From assembly GCA_943736015.1 (NCBI GenBank), contig OX031068.1:29942296-30006295 (forward strand): 64,000 bases of DNA, in the 5' to 3' direction. Position numbers and translations under genes: made by a program. Positions 1 through 13,409 of the stretch are shown here, one piece after another (positions within the stretch are counted from its first letter, which is position 1; each line of letters starts with the position of its first letter). This DNA comes from Tridacna crocea (taxonomy: Eukaryota > Mollusca > Bivalvia > Cardiida > Cardiidae). The notes below the pieces were generated by a model. That model ran no database searches and was not told the DNA's origin. It worked only from the letters and a program-made list of their open reading frames with translations.

Positions 1-248
1 CTTCTTCTCTCATTATTGACCAATCTTTTAACTGATCAACGTTAGAAAGCTAGCAACAGTTTGGGAAAGGCTAAAAGCGAAATACCGATAAAATATGCGC
101 AAATGACGCCTACGTAGGTGCGTGCCATATACGTCAAATTATGTTGAAGTCTTCCGATCGGACTTTCAGTTTCGTAAACATAACTCCCTTCAACATTTGA
201 TCAATAACAAAAGAAACCTTCATCAGCATAATTTTCCGCTTAATGTAG

Positions 249-505
249 TTGCTCAGTGGATGAAAAACGAGGCCGGAAAGTAGGGGTTCGCAGGTTTGAT
301 TCCCAGCCGTTCGATTTTTTTTCAATGTTTCATTACAGTCAATTTGACAAGCTTTATCCATTTCACATCGCTCACATGTCCCCCTCCAATTCACACGAGG
401 TCATCAGATCAGGCTCATAACTTTCATTTTTGTTGACATTGCTCTCTTAAACATCTGATCAATTGCAGAAACTTCATCAGCATAATTCTAAGCTTGGTTG
501 CTCAG
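249..505 (+). repeat. tRNA-like heads a1 and partial a2 of U1
   Basis: Head a1 has an A-box-like TTGCTCAGTGGATGA at 249 and a B-box-like GGTTTGATTCCC at 293, 44 bases apart as in a tRNA gene. Head a2 starts at 498 with TTGCTCAGCTGATGA, but its B box has been lost by deletion. Confidence 0.7.
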
Positions 506-1431
506 CTGATGACGAACGAGGTCTGAAACTAGATACACAAGACGCCCTGATATATCAGATATGACTAAAATCTGATATGACGTAAAATGCAATAGACTTA
601 AAGCAATAACGCAAATACAAATTTTACCACAGTCTGATGAATTTTTCTTGGCCTCCACCTCCCCTTACAGCCAGCCCTTTAAATCACCATATTTTACAAC
701 AACATGGCTATCTCATTTAATGGATCCTTCCTTCAATGCAGGTAACTGTTATTAAAGCTATAGCTATAGATATTCAGTGCATTGGCGTTTGTTGTGTGGA
801 AAAGAATCGAGTGTCCTCTATAATATTTACCCTCTAACATTTTCAACATATGCTTATTAAAATCTAGCACAGATTGTATAATATTTCGCTTTTTCGTCAT
901 TACCATTAAAAATTTAACATCTTCTTCATACACAATATAACCTTTCCACTATTAAAGTAAAGATGTCAAAACTTTCTTAAACTCACTCCCTCCCATACTC
1001 AATGCCTCTCTGTTACTGTATCTCGGTTTTCATATCTCTTAAAATCCAGAGCCACCGTTAGTAATATTCAAGTAATGTTCAAGTCGGCATTAAAACACCA
1101 AGAATACGAACACATCTATCTCAACTAATAAATCCGGTATCGCCACTACAGCCATCGAAACTGCCATCACCATTATTATTATCATCAACATCACCATCAA
1201 TGCAATGATTAAAAAGCATTAAAAACTCATAGCTTTGTGTTAAGTTATAGCAAACTCTTAAAAGAGATGAGGAAAACATCTTTTTCCATTCAAATTAGTT
1301 ACTTTTCTTTGATAAACCTGAAAATCTTTCACAGCATTCCCAAATCAAAACTTTTTCTTGACCTTTGACTACAGAGATATTTGAATATCAATTCCATCGA
1401 TAGAGTGCAGAACGTGACGAACGGGTTAGCT

Positions 1432-2606
1432 GGTTTGAATCCCCTACTAGGCCATTTCTTTCTGAGGCTTGATGATAATTTTTGCGCCGGGATTAATTTT
1501 TGGCTAGCCTCTTAAAAGCAACTTTTGATAATAGTTATGTTGAAAAGGGGTCATTAGCATCTGGAAAATATCATGCAAAGGACTGGTTACCGAAACTTCA
1601 GCAAAATATCGGTAGGTGCACTGGCCGCTGCTACATCATTGAAAAATTGTTGAAAACGGTGTTCAACACATGCAATCAATCAGTCAAATCAGTCCCCTTC
1701 TTTTATTTATCTGAAATATTTCACAGCATTTTCAAATCAACACATTATCTTCAGGTTTACCTCTAAACATTCTTACACTGGAATACGGTCCGCATTGCCC
1801 GGAACTTGAGGCACGGGTAATCTGGTTTGAATCCCCTGCTCGGCTATTCCTTTCCGAGAGTTGAAGATACTCACTACGACAACATTAATTTTTCTCTAAA
1901 CTCTAGCAGTTTTGACAATACTTATGTGAAAAAGTAGTCAGTGGCCTGGGAAGGATATCGTGTGAGATATTGGTTACTGAAACTACAGGAACGCATAGGC
2001 AAGTGTATTGGCCGCCGCAATACAACTCGAATATCGTTGAAAACGGTGTTAAACACATATAGTCAGTCAATCACTCAATCAATTAATTGTCAAAGACTAG
2101 TTCGGTAGCTCAGTCTTTTATCCACAGATCTAGAGACAAGGGGGTCACCCATACCTAGTTCGGAAGATTTTTTTTCCCATATTTGATGAAATTAATTCCA
2201 AATCTTCTGTTTGACGGCTGTTCATTGCCTTAACGATAATTATGTGGAAAATAGGCCGACAGCTATATTATCTATTCCTTTATTTATCACCAGAACACTT
2301 TTTCAAGCATGCCCATTAAAATCTAGTACGAAAGATATATTTTTCTTTTCTGTCTTTAATCTCTCGTAACTTAATTTCTTTATCCACAATGCAGCCCTGC
2401 CACTATAAAGTAAAAGTGTCGAAATCAAAAGAGTTTTCCAACTTCCAGTTTTAAAAACTATGTCTCAGTCTATTTGTGACGTTGTGTTTATGACGTTGAG
2501 TATGTGAGACAGCAGCCAGTGGTGATATACTGTGAATATTGTGAAGAGCATTGGATAAAGAAAACCATAAAAGATTCTAGAACAGGGAGCCGATAGTTCG
2601 ATTCCC
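1432..2606 (+). repeat. Degraded module group d1-d4 of U1
   Basis: B-box-like GGTTTGAATCCCC at 1432 and 1824, A-box-like TAGCTCAG at 2106, and AGTTCGATTCCC at 2595. The bodies after them share words such as TTATGTTGGAAA, GTCAGTGG and GTACTGGT-like motifs. Only d4 has a plausible partner box upstream. Confidence 0.6.
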
Positions 2607-3335
2607 GGCTTGGTCGATTTTTTCCGAGAATTGCGTACAGTCACCGTGATATTATTAATTCATTTCTCAAACAGTACCAATATTTCGACATTTCTTATGT
2701 TGGAAAGCAGTCAGTGGTTTGGAAAGAATATTGTGCGTAATACTGGTAGAATAAATTACACGAAAAGATTCGTTCACCGGCCGCCGCAGTATGAACTGAA
2801 ATAATGTTGTAAACGACGTTTTAACAATCTTCAATCAATCAATCAATCGATACTGCATGATTATAGCATTGAGAATCTTACGTTAATTGTTATGAACTAT
2901 TTTCAATAGATAGATGCTTCTGATCATAAAGCGGGAACCATGGCTTTTTCGGCATTCTTTAGGTAAATTGCTGAGGTTGATACGGAATTCGAATTGGTCG
3001 TATGTAATAATGCACAGGGTGATTACATAATCTTGTAAGATCTTACCAGAATGTCTCAAATGTGCGGGTTACACCATAACATTTCATTCTAAAATATTCA
3101 AAGGATAATATAGTTTTTGATCTGACTACAATCAAAATTACGGACTGATGGAGCATCATATCCACTGAGAAACGATTAATCATGCAGACTGAGGAAGATA
3201 TGAAGAAAGAAAGGTAATTTATTGTAGGAAGCACATTTTAGGAGGAAAAGGACAGACATCTTGGTCAATGAATACAGTTTTTCAAACGTGAGAAACACAA
3301 CAGGTAGACTACAGCTGCAATATCAAGTCAGTCAC

Positions 3336-3890
3336 TAGATAGATAGATAGATAGATTGATAGATAGATAGATAAAAACCAAAAGAGATTGATAGGATAGA
3401 GACGACCGGAAAATTTGCAGGAAGGAATCAGAAAGAAAAGCAGACAGAGAGAACGTGACAGAATAGTAAGTGATAGAAAATGAGACAGAATATGGTGGGA
3501 TAGCAAAAGAGACCGAAATAATTAGATACAGAGAGACTGTGTGAAAGGAGGCAGTGAGAAAGATTGAAAAAAAGAGAGAAATAAAAGAAGAGAAGGAAGA
3601 GAAACGGGAAGGGATAGAGACACATAGAGCGAGAGATAGGGAGAGAAAGAGATAGAGAGAAACAGCGAGAGACTGAGCGTAGAAAAGTGTGAGTGAGTGA
3701 AAGATGAAAGGAGGAGCAGAGAGTAAGAAAAGCAGTTCGGATAGAGAGTTAAAGAAGAGTAAGAGACAGAGAGAAAGAGAGAGACACAACAGAGATAGAA
3801 AGACAAACTTAAATGGAGAGAGATGAAGAGAGACAGAAATTGCGAAACAAGGGAAAGAAATAGATACCAAAAAGGAGAAGGTACATTCAA
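3336..3890 (+). repeat. GATA microsatellite and purine-rich tract (U1)
   Basis: GATA units with one GATT at 3336-3373, then about 510 bases of nearly pure A and G (AGAGA, GAAAG, GACAGA words) with few pyrimidines. The complementary strand has almost no stop codons, so three long overlapping frames rich in Ser, Leu and Phe appear by composition alone. Confidence 0.92.
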
Positions 3891-4526
3891 TTAAGTTACG
3901 TTCAAATTTGAAGAAAGCAGAATGAACAAACTTATTGACTGGAGCTAAATTAGGATTGGGGGCATAGTTTAAATACTGGGGGTTTATCTGTCCAACCACG
4001 ACAATATATAACCTACCACAGATACAGGCATACGGCATTGGTTTCAAAAAAATAGAAGGGACATTGTTACAAGATTTGAAGGGACATCGAACTGAGAATG
4101 TATTTCACCGTCTGACAGAAAGTACGGGAAACTAAGAGAAAATCTTTTCGACTGGCGTTGCATGCTAACAGGTGGGGAGTAAAATCTCTAGAAGGACGCA
4201 GGTTTATAGCTTTATAGTACATCTCACACACCAAGGCTACCATATCAATTCCTAAAATAATAGAACGCAAGCTGTTGCAGTACTTAACCAATGGACAGAT
4301 GATACATCTTCGAACTGTGGGCACATCAAGAAATAAGGAAAACAGTCTAATTGAAAACGGGTAAATTTTAAGATGGAACACAGCTTTAGGGCGTTATGGT
4401 GTACTCGAGGGACTCATGGACAGAGGGTGTTCAATTGCTAACTTGGGTTCAACGCTCTGACTGTTTTAAGAATGGAAGAAAGTTCAGTCTGGGATACTTT
4501 CTGAGATTACTATTGCAGGTTTTGAA

Positions 4527-4865
4527 GTGCATGTCAGGACAACTGTGCAAATGGTACCATATGATGAGGCAGTGTTTCAGGGTTTGGGTGTACATTCAAC
4601 TGGGTATAGGAATTATTTCAAAGTACGAAGATATGAAATACATTGGGGAATTATTCCACAAACCGAGGATACAATCTTAAGGACCCAATATGCTTGTAAG
4701 GGCCTGGTGGTTGATTTTAGGCACTGTGGGTATGAAATCGCCGACTGGGGGTACAAGGTAGAAATACAGTTTCAGGAGGACCTATTGACAAGCAATGTCA
4801 AGCAGTGTAGACCTCGAGCCAAAGGTGTAAACTCTAACAAAAAGAAGAAATATTTCTCGAACTAA
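4527..4865 (+). other. Short ORF of unknown nature in GC-richer block (U1)
   Basis: A frame of 112 codons that stays open upstream to about 4470; the first in-frame ATG is at residue 9. Composition is ordinary, including GVHSTGYRNYFKVRRYE and a lysine-rich end KKKKYFS. I recognise no domain. The block differs from the module family and is richer in G and C. It could be a fossil exon captured when the monomer formed, or chance. Differences between monomers are mostly amino-acid-changing, which argues against a working protein. Confidence 0.35.
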
Positions 4866-5894
4866 ATGTACATCTCTTCAGCTTAAGGTAAATTAATCAG
4901 ACTGAAAGGGGTAATGCACGGCACTTCCTCAAAATGAAATTAAAAACAAATTTGTAGACAATTTCCATTTGGCAGACCGACGATACATCTTACAGAAACA
5001 CACATCCAAAGGACCAAAAAGTGGAAGTGATGAATCATATCGAACAATTTTCAGAGGTAACGTTTATCGCAGTGACTAACAGTAAAGCTGAATGAAGTAC
5101 AGAAATAAGGAACCGGTAGATGCTCATGCGTTTGTCGACTCGGCTCATGAACTTTGAGTTCATCTCACAAATTCAGCGTACATACAAGCTGCGGACACGA
5201 TCTATAAGACTGAGAATCTGCTTCATGGAATTGATGACAGTTATTGCGACAGAGTTTTTTTATATCTCAGTGCTGATAATCCTTCCAACGAGGTAAGAAA
5301 ATGAAATATAGTGCGAAGTACTGGTAAAAGAAACCGCAGATCTCCCTTCAAAGAGCTTATAACTTTTTTAATTGAATCCAAAACTCTCCAGAAAATATAG
5401 ATCCTCTTGAAATTAACTTCTGCACATTCTAAACACGTGACCATTGTGCTTTTTCCATCATTGTTCTTTACGAACAGTTACAATGTCTTCTCACACATAA
5501 CAACCCTCCAGGAATACATGAATACAGACTGGAAATGTATCTCCCTAGGTGAAAGTAAAATCTACCGACTAGGGGTACAATCGCTTAGACTGAGAATATG
5601 CTCTATAGAATTGATGCCGATTATTGCGACATGATTTAATCTTATCTCAAAACCCATTCTTTCGACAAGGTTATGTGAGAAAGTCAGCCAGTGTCAATGG
5701 GAACAATATTGTGCGAGGTACTGGTAAAAAGTTATTCCCCTTCTAAAAGCTTTTATTTCATTGAATCCACACTTTTGCATCATTTTTCCTCACAAAATAT
5801 TAAAATTTGTTTTTGCACATAACAACCCTCCAGGAATAAAGTAAACATGCCAAGATCAAATACGCTCACCTCTCTCACAGATCGTATTGCCCAG

Positions 5895-7025
5895 TTGCTT
5901 GGTCGGTAAATTACATGGCTTAAAACCTATACAGCCGTAGTTTCGCTCCCCATACTGTAACAATATCTGTCCGAGGTTCACTAGCGGAAAGGTATTGTGT
6001 CAGGCTAAAAGCCCAAGGTTCTATAGTTCGATACCCCGGCGAATTTAATCTTCTTTTTCAGGATTGTTACAGTTCATAGCAGCAGGATTCATTCTTCTCT
6101 CATTGTTGCCCAATCTTTCAAATGATCAACGTTAGAAAGCAAACAACAGTTTAGGAGAAGCTAAAAGCGAAATACCGGAAACTGAAACTCCAATAACGCA
6201 TCAGTTGGTGAGTGTCATATCAGTCAAATTCTACTGAAGTGGTCAGATCGGGCTCATAACTTTCATTTCATAAGATATGATCAATCGCAAAAGAAATTTT
6301 CATCAGCATAATTTTCACCTTATTTCCTCAGTTGATGACCAACGAGAACTGAAACTAGGGGTTCACAGGTTCGACTTCCCAGCTGTTCGATTTTTTTCCC
6401 AACGTTTGATTACAGTCAATCCATAAACAACACTTAAGGTAGCGGCAAAGTAATGTCTCAGCCTTAAAACCTAATGTTCTATAGTTCGATACCCCGGCGA
6501 ATCAAATCTTCTTTTTCAGAATTGTTAAAGTTTAGAGAAGCAGAATTCCTTCTTCTCTCGTTATTGACCAATCTTTCAGCTGATCAACGTTAGAAAGCTA
6601 ACAACAGTTTGGGAAAGGCTAAAAGCGAAATACCGGTAAAAGGTGCACAAATGACGCATACGTAGGTGTGCGCCATATAAGTCAAATTATGTTGAAGTCT
6701 TCCAATCGGACTTTCATTTTTGTAAGCATAACTCCCTTTAACATATGATCAATCACGAAAGGAATCTTCATCAGCATAATTTTCCACTTACTGTAGTTGC
6801 TCAGTTGATGAAGAACGAGGCCGGAAACCAGCCGTTCGATTCTTTTTCAATGTTGATTACAGTCAATTCGACAAGCTTTATCCATTTCACATCGCTCACA
6901 TGTCCCCCTTAAATTCACATGAGGTCATCAGATCAGGCTCATAACTTTCATTATTCTAAGCTTGGTTGCTCAGCTGACGACAAACGAGGTCAGAAACTAG
7001 GGGTTCACAGGTCAATTCCCAAGCT
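5895..7025 (+). repeat. tRNA-like head cluster at U1/U2 (shortened)
   Basis: Heads in order, given as A-box start to B-box start: c 5895 to 5939, b3 5981 to 6025, a4 6324 to 6368, b1 6439 to 6483, a1 6797 (B box deleted), a2 6966 to 7010. The b2 and a3 heads and the TC tract are missing because of the junction near 5980. Almost every pair is 44 bases apart, matching the A-to-B spacing of tRNA genes. Confidence 0.72.
6959..7025 (+). repeat. tRNA-like fold, a2 head of U2
   Basis: The closing stem AGCTTGG / CCAAGCT (6959-6965 with 7019-7025) is intact, but the B box is reduced to GGTCAATTCCC. Confidence 0.55.
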
Positions 7026-8106
7026 TTTGCAATTTTTATCCGTGGTTTGACGAGTCATTGCGGCAAGAATTATTAATTTCTCGTCCTTCAATTTTTTTAC
7101 CCAAAAGCCATTATGTAGGAAAGCATCCTTGTTTTGAAATATTGTGCAAGGTACTGCTAAATGAAATACAAAAACAGCTTGGATAGATGCACATGACGCC
7201 CTGATATATCCAATATGACTGAAATGTGATATAAGGTAAAATGCAATAGGCTTAAAGCAATAACGTAAATACAAATTTTACCACAGTCTGATGAATTTTT
7301 CCTGGCCTCCAGCTCCCCTTTCAGCCAGCCCTATAAATCACCATCTTTTACAACGACATGGCTATCTCATTTAATGGATCCTTCCTTCAATGCAGGTAAC
7401 TGCTGTTAAAGCTATAGGTATAGATATTCAGTGCATTGGCGTTTGTTGTGTGGAAAAGAATCGAGTGTCCTCTATGATATTTACCCTCTAACATTTTCAA
7501 CATATGCTTATTAAAATCTAGCACAGATAGTATAATATTCGCTTTTTCGTCGTTACCTTTAAAAATTTAACATCTTCTTCATAAACAATACAACCTTTCC
7601 ACTATTAGAGTAAAGATCTCAAAATCAAAACCTTTCTTAAACTCACTCCCTCCCATACTCAATGCCTCTCTGTTACTGTCTCTCGGTTTTCATATCTCTT
7701 AAAATCCAGAGCCACCGTTAGTAATATTCAAGTAATGTTCAAGTCGGCATTAAAACACCAAGAAAACAAACACATCTATCTCCACTAATAAATCCGGTAT
7801 CGCCACTACAACCATTACTACCAACTCACCCATCGAAACTACTTTCACCATTATTATTATCATCAACATCACCATCAATGCAATGATTAAAAAGCATTAA
7901 AAACTCCATAGCTTTGTGTTAAGTAATAGCAAACTCTTAAAAGAGATAAGGAAAACATCTTTTTCCATTCAAATTACTTTTCATTGATAAATCTGAAAAT
8001 CTTTCACAACATTCCCATATCAAAACTTTTTCTTGACCTTTGACTACAGAGATATTTAAATATCAATTCCGTCGATAGACTGCAGAACGTGAGGCACGGG
8101 TTAGCT

Positions 8107-9250
8107 GGTTTGAATCCCCTACTAGGCCATTTCTTTCTGAGGCTTGATGATAATTTTTGCGCCGGGATTAATTTTTGGCTCGCCTCTCAAAAGCAACTCT
8201 TTTGTTGAAAAGGGATCTTTAGCATCTGGAAAATATCATGCAAAGGATTGGTTACCGAAACTTCAGCAAATTATGGGTAGGTGCGCTGGCCGCCACAATA
8301 TTATTGACAATTGTTGAAAACGGTGTTTAACACATGCAATCAATCAGTCAAATCAGTCCCCTTCTTTTATTTATCTGAAATAATTCACAGCATTTTCAAA
8401 TCAACACATTATCCTCAAGTTTAACTCTAAACATTCTTAAACTGGAATTCGGTCCGCATTGCCCGGAACTTGAGGCACGGGTAAGCTGGTTTGAATCCCC
8501 TGCTCGGCTATTCCTTTCCGAGAGTTAAAGATACTCACTACGACAACATTAATTTTTTTCTAACCTCTAGCAGTTTTGACAATACTTATGTGGAAAAGTA
8601 GTCAGTGGCCTGGAAAGGATATCGTGTGAGGTATTGGTTACTGAAACTACAGGAACGCATAGGCAAATGTATTGGCCGCCGCAATACAACTCGAATATCG
8701 TTGAAAACGGTGTTAAACACATATAGTCAGTCAATTACTCAATCAATTAATTGTCAAAGACTAGTTCGGTAGCTCAGTCGTTTATCCATAGATCAAGAGA
8801 CATACCTAGTTTGGAAGATTTTTTTCCCCATATATGATGAAATTAATTCCTAATCTTCTGTTTGACGGCTGTTCATTGCCTCAACGATAATTATGTGGAA
8901 AATAGGCTGACAGCTATATTATCTATTCCTATATTTACCATCAGAACACTTTTTGAAGCATGCCCATTAAAATCTAGTATGAAAGATATATTTTTCTTTT
9001 CTGTCTTTAATCTCTCGAAATTTAATTTCTTTATCCACAATGGAACCCTGCCACTATAAAGTAAAAGTGTCGAAATCAAAAGAGTTTTCCAACTTCCAGT
9101 TTTAAAAACTCTGCCTCTGTCTATTCTATGACGTTGAGTATGTGAGACAGCAGCCAGTGGTGATATACTGTGAATATTGTGAAGAGCATTGGATAAAGAA
9201 AACCATAAAAGATTCTAGAACAGGGAGCCGATAGTTCGATTCCCGGCTTG
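8107..9250 (+). repeat. Degraded module group d1-d4 of U2
   Basis: B-box-like words at 8107, 8488 and 9233, and an A-box-like TAGCTCAG at 8770. The layout is as in U1. Confidence 0.6.
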
Positions 9251-9808
9251 GTCGATTTTTTCCGAGAATTGCGTACAGTCATTGGGATATCATTAATTCA
9301 TTTCTCAAATAGTACAGATATTTCGACATTTCTTATGTTGGAAAGCAGTCAGTGGTTTGGCAAGAATATTGTGCGTAATACTGGTAGAATAAATTACAGG
9401 AAAAGATTCGTTCACAGGCCGCCGCAGTATGAACTGAAATAATGTTGTAAACGACGTTTTAACACTCTTCAATCAATCAATCAATCAATGGTTACTGCAT
9501 AATTAAAGCATGTAGAATCGTACGTTAATTATTATGAACTACTTTCAATAGATAGATGCTTTTGATTATAAAATGGAAACCATGGCCTTTTCGGCATTCT
9601 TCGGGTAAATTGCTAAGGTTGATACGGAATTCGAATTGGTCGTATGTAATAAAGCACAGGGTGATTACATAATCTTGTAAGATCTTGCCAGAATGTCTCA
9701 AATGTGCATTTCAGGAGGAAAAGGACAGACATCTTGGTCAATGAATACAGTTTGTCAAACGTGAGAAACGCAACAGGTACACTACAGCTGCAATATCAAG
9801 TCAGTCAC

Positions 9809-10386
9809 TAGATAGATAGATAGATAGATAGATAGCAGATGGACAAAAAGCAAAAGAGATTGATAGGATAGAGAGACGAGAGAATAGTTTGCAGGAAGGA
9901 AACAGAATGAAAAGCAGACAGAGAGAACGTGACAGAATAGTAAGTGATAGAAAATGAGACAGAATATGGTGGGATAGCAAAGGAGACAGAAATATTTAGA
10001 TACAGAGAGAGTGTGTGAAAAGAGGCAGTGAGATAGATAGAAAAAAGAGAGAAATAAAAGAAGAGAAGGAAGAGAAACGGGAACGGATAGAGATACATAG
10101 AGCGAGAGAAAGAACAAGCAAGAGATAGATAGAGAGAGAAAGATATAGAGAGAAACAGCGAGAGACTGAGCGTAGAAAAGTGTGAGTGAGTGAAAGATGA
10201 AAGGAGGAGCAGAGCGTAACAAAAGGAGTTCGGAAGGCAGTAGATAGAGAGTGAGAAAAGAGTAAGAGACAGAGAGAAAGAGAGAGACACAACAGAAATA
10301 GAAAGACAAACTTAAATGGAGAGAGGTGAAGAGAGACTAAAATTGCGAAACGAGAGAAAGAAATAGATACCGAAAAGGAGAGGGTA
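9809..10386 (+). repeat. GATA microsatellite and purine-rich tract (U2)
   Basis: GATA at 9809-9834, ending in GCAGATGG instead of the GATTGAT variant, then purine-rich sequence. An additional AAGAACAAGCAAGAGATAG stretch near 10110, absent from U1, U3 and U6, is present. Confidence 0.92.
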
Positions 10387-11025
10387 CATTCAATTAAGTT
10401 ACGTTCAAGTTTGAAGAAAGAGGAATGAGCAAACGTATTGACTGGAGCTAAATTAGGAGTGGGGGCATAGTTTAAATACTGGGGATTTATTTGTCCAACC
10501 ACGAGAATGTATAACATACCACAGATACAGGCATACGGCATTGGTTTGAAATAATAGAGGGGACATTCTTACAAGATTTGAAGGGACATCGAACTGAGAA
10601 TGTATTTCACCGTCTGACAGAAAGTACGGGGAACTAAGAGAAAATCTTTTCGACTGGCGTTGCATGCTAACAGGTGGGGAGTAAAATCTCTAGAAGGACA
10701 CAGTTTTATAGCTTAATGGTTCATCTCACACACCAAAGCTACCATCTCAATTCCTAAAATAATAGAACGCAAGCTGTTGCAGTACTTAACCAATGGACAG
10801 AGGATACATCTTCGAACTGTGGGCACATCAAGAAGTAAGGAAAACAGTCTAATTGAAAACGGGTAAATTTTAAGATGGAACACAGCTTTAGGGCGTTATG
10901 GTGTACTCGAGGGACTCATGGACAGAGGGTGTTCAATTGCTAACTTGGGTTCAACGCTCTGACTAATGTTTTAAGAATGGAAGAAAGTTCAGTCTGGGAT
11001 ACTTTCTGAGATTACTATTGCAGGT

Positions 11026-11425
11026 TTGAAGTGCATTTCAGGACAACTGTGCAAATGGTACCATATGAGTGAGGCAGTGTTTCATGGCTTGGGTGTACAT
11101 TCAACTGGGTATAGGAATTATTTCAAAGTACGAAGATATGAAATACATTGGGGTAACATTCCACGAACTGAGGATACAATCTTAGGGACCCAATATGCTT
11201 GTAAGGGCCTGGTGGTGTATGTGTATGCACCTAGGGTATGAAATCGCCGACTGGGGGTACAGGCTTAAGAACTTGTGCAGTCAAAGAAAGATAGAAATAC
11301 AGTTTCAGGAGGACCTATTGATAAGCAATGTCAAACAGTGTAGACTTCCAGCCAAAGGTGTAAACTCTAACAAAAAGAAAACAATATTTCTCGGACTAAA
11401 TGTTCACCTCTTCAGCTTAACGTAA
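11026..11425 (+). other. ORF block of U2, frame interrupted
   Basis: The same block as in U1, but a rearranged stretch near 11215-11240 splits the frame into two overlapping pieces of 71 and 76 codons. U5 shares the change. Confidence 0.35.
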
Positions 11426-12518
11426 ATTAATCAGACTGAAAGGGGTAACGCACGGCACTTTCTTAAAATGAAATTAAAAACAAAGTTCTAGACCATTTGC
11501 ATTTGACAGACCGACGATACATCTTACAGAAACATACATCCAAAGGACCAAAAAGTGGAACTGATGAATCATATCTAACAATTTTCAGAGGTAACGTTTA
11601 TCGCAGTGACTAACAGTAAAGCTGAATGAAGTACAGAAATAAGGAAGCGGTAGATGCTCATGCGTATGTCGACTCTGCTCATGGACTTTGAGTTCATCTC
11701 ACAAATTGAGGGTACATACTGGGATTGGCTTATACGAGACTAAAGACGATGGTAAAGATAAATGGGTCAATAATACGGACTAAATATATTTTCACGATAT
11801 GAAAATACAACCTGCAGACACGATCTATAAGACTGAGAATCTGCTTCATGGAATTGATGACAGTTATTGCGACAGAGTTTTTTTTATATCTCAGTGCTGA
11901 TAATCCTTCCAACGAGGTAAGAAAATGAAATATAGTGCGAAGTACTGGTAAAAGAAAGCGCCGATCTCCCTTCAAAGAGCTTATAACTTTTTTAATTGAA
12001 TCCAAAACTGTCCAGAAAATATCGATCCTCTTGAAATTAACTTCTGCAGATTCTAAACACGTGGCCATTGTGCTTTTTCAATCATTGTTCTTTACAAACA
12101 GTTACAATGTCTTCTCGCACATAACAACCCTCCAGGAATAAATAAATACAGACTGGAAATGTATCTCCCTAGGTGAAAGTAAAATCTATCGAGTAAGGGT
12201 ACAATGGCTTGAACTGAGAATCTGCTCTATAGAATTGATGCCGATTACTGCGACAGGATTTAATCTTATCTCAAAACTCATTCTTTCGACAAGGTTATGT
12301 GAGAAAGTCAGCCACTGTCAATGGGAACAACATTGTGCGAAGTACTGGTAAAAAGTTATTCCCCTTCTAAAAGCTTTTATTTCATTGAATCCACTTTTGC
12401 ATCATTTTTCCTCACAAAATGTTAAAATTTGTTTTTGCACATAACAACCCTCCAGGAATAAAGTAAACATGCTAAAATCAAATACACTCCCCTCTCTCTC
12501 TCAAATCGTATTGCCCAG

Positions 12519-13365
12519 TTGCTTGGTCGGTAAATTACATGGCTTAAGACCGATACAGTCGTAGGTTCGCTCGCCATACTGTACCAAAATCTGTCCGAGG
12601 TTCGATGATATTCATTCTTCTAGGATCTACTCTTTGCTAAATACCGATCATTCAACCGACTAAAGTTATTTCAAATAGCCGTCAGTGGTTTGGAAAGACT
12701 GTAACAAAAGCAATGACCGCGCCATTTACCTGACACCAAGTTAAAACTATGCCTAAAAGAAGCAAACAAAGAAATCTGGCTCTTTTACAATACTCAGCAC
12801 TACCGACTTAATTATTACCATCATCATCATCATCATCATCCAAGCACTTTTTAAACAGGTATACTCAAAACTATTTTTGTTCACTTTTCAACACTCTTAA
12901 AGAAATCGGTAAGACATCTTTATTCTACAAATCAGTCTCATTTCTTTACTCGATTTCCAGCTTGTTAAAAGTATTTCCAAATGCTTATCCACAGTTTTTC
13001 CTTTTTATATCTTAAAATGTTTTGATTCTTTCCAAAAGATCAGTTAACAACAACCAAATAAACACTTATTATTTTCAGTGCTTCCATAATATTGTGACAT
13101 GCTTCGGGATAAGATACCGGTATTTTGTCCCATTATAGCAAGATCTTTTTCTACAAGGATTTTCAAACATGACTCATAAACATTTTTCGTTTACCTTACC
13201 ATTATCCCCTCTAAAAATTGACTACCTTCCGATTACCTTCGAAAGTACACTTCAGTAACATACTTCTCTGCTTTTCACCACTTCTTTACAAAATAAAATT
13301 GTGTCAAAGATTCGAAAACATGAAATATCAAAAGCACATTCTCTCTTTCTCCCTTTGTCTTTCTT

Positions 13366-13409
<44 letters not shown>

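Larger units (their letters stand above)
1..6548 (+). repeat. Macrosatellite monomer U1 (6.5 kb, internally deleted)
   Basis: First monomer, phased on the recurring word CTTCTTCTCTCATTATTGAC at base 1. It carries the full set of blocks up to the diverged modules, but near 5980 about 1.3 kb is missing compared with U8: the end of the c-type module is joined straight to a b3 head. Near 523 the second tRNA-like head has lost its B box through a deletion of about 190 bases that U3 and U6 share. The first 5.8 kb resembles U3 and U6 most closely, with a few percent difference by eye. No gene is seen. Confidence 0.93.

Noticed and set aside
3336-3373. GATA runs as a sex-chromosome (Bkm-type) marker
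   Set aside because: GATA repeats are common in many animal genomes, and nothing else here points to a sex chromosome.
3328-4047. 239-codon minus-strand frame rich in Ser, Leu and Phe over the purine tract (also 18011-18754, 41038-41763, 50414-51133, 58493-59227 and shorter versions)
   Set aside because: The pyrimidine-rich strand can hardly form stop codons, so two or three frames are open at once. Which frame is open varies between monomers and indels are not multiples of three. This is composition, not coding.
4067-4381. 104-codon minus-strand frame (also 18782-19096 and 41791-42105)
   Set aside because: Open only in the U1/U3/U6 lineage, with no recognised similarity; the opposite strand of the ORF block is equally plausible.
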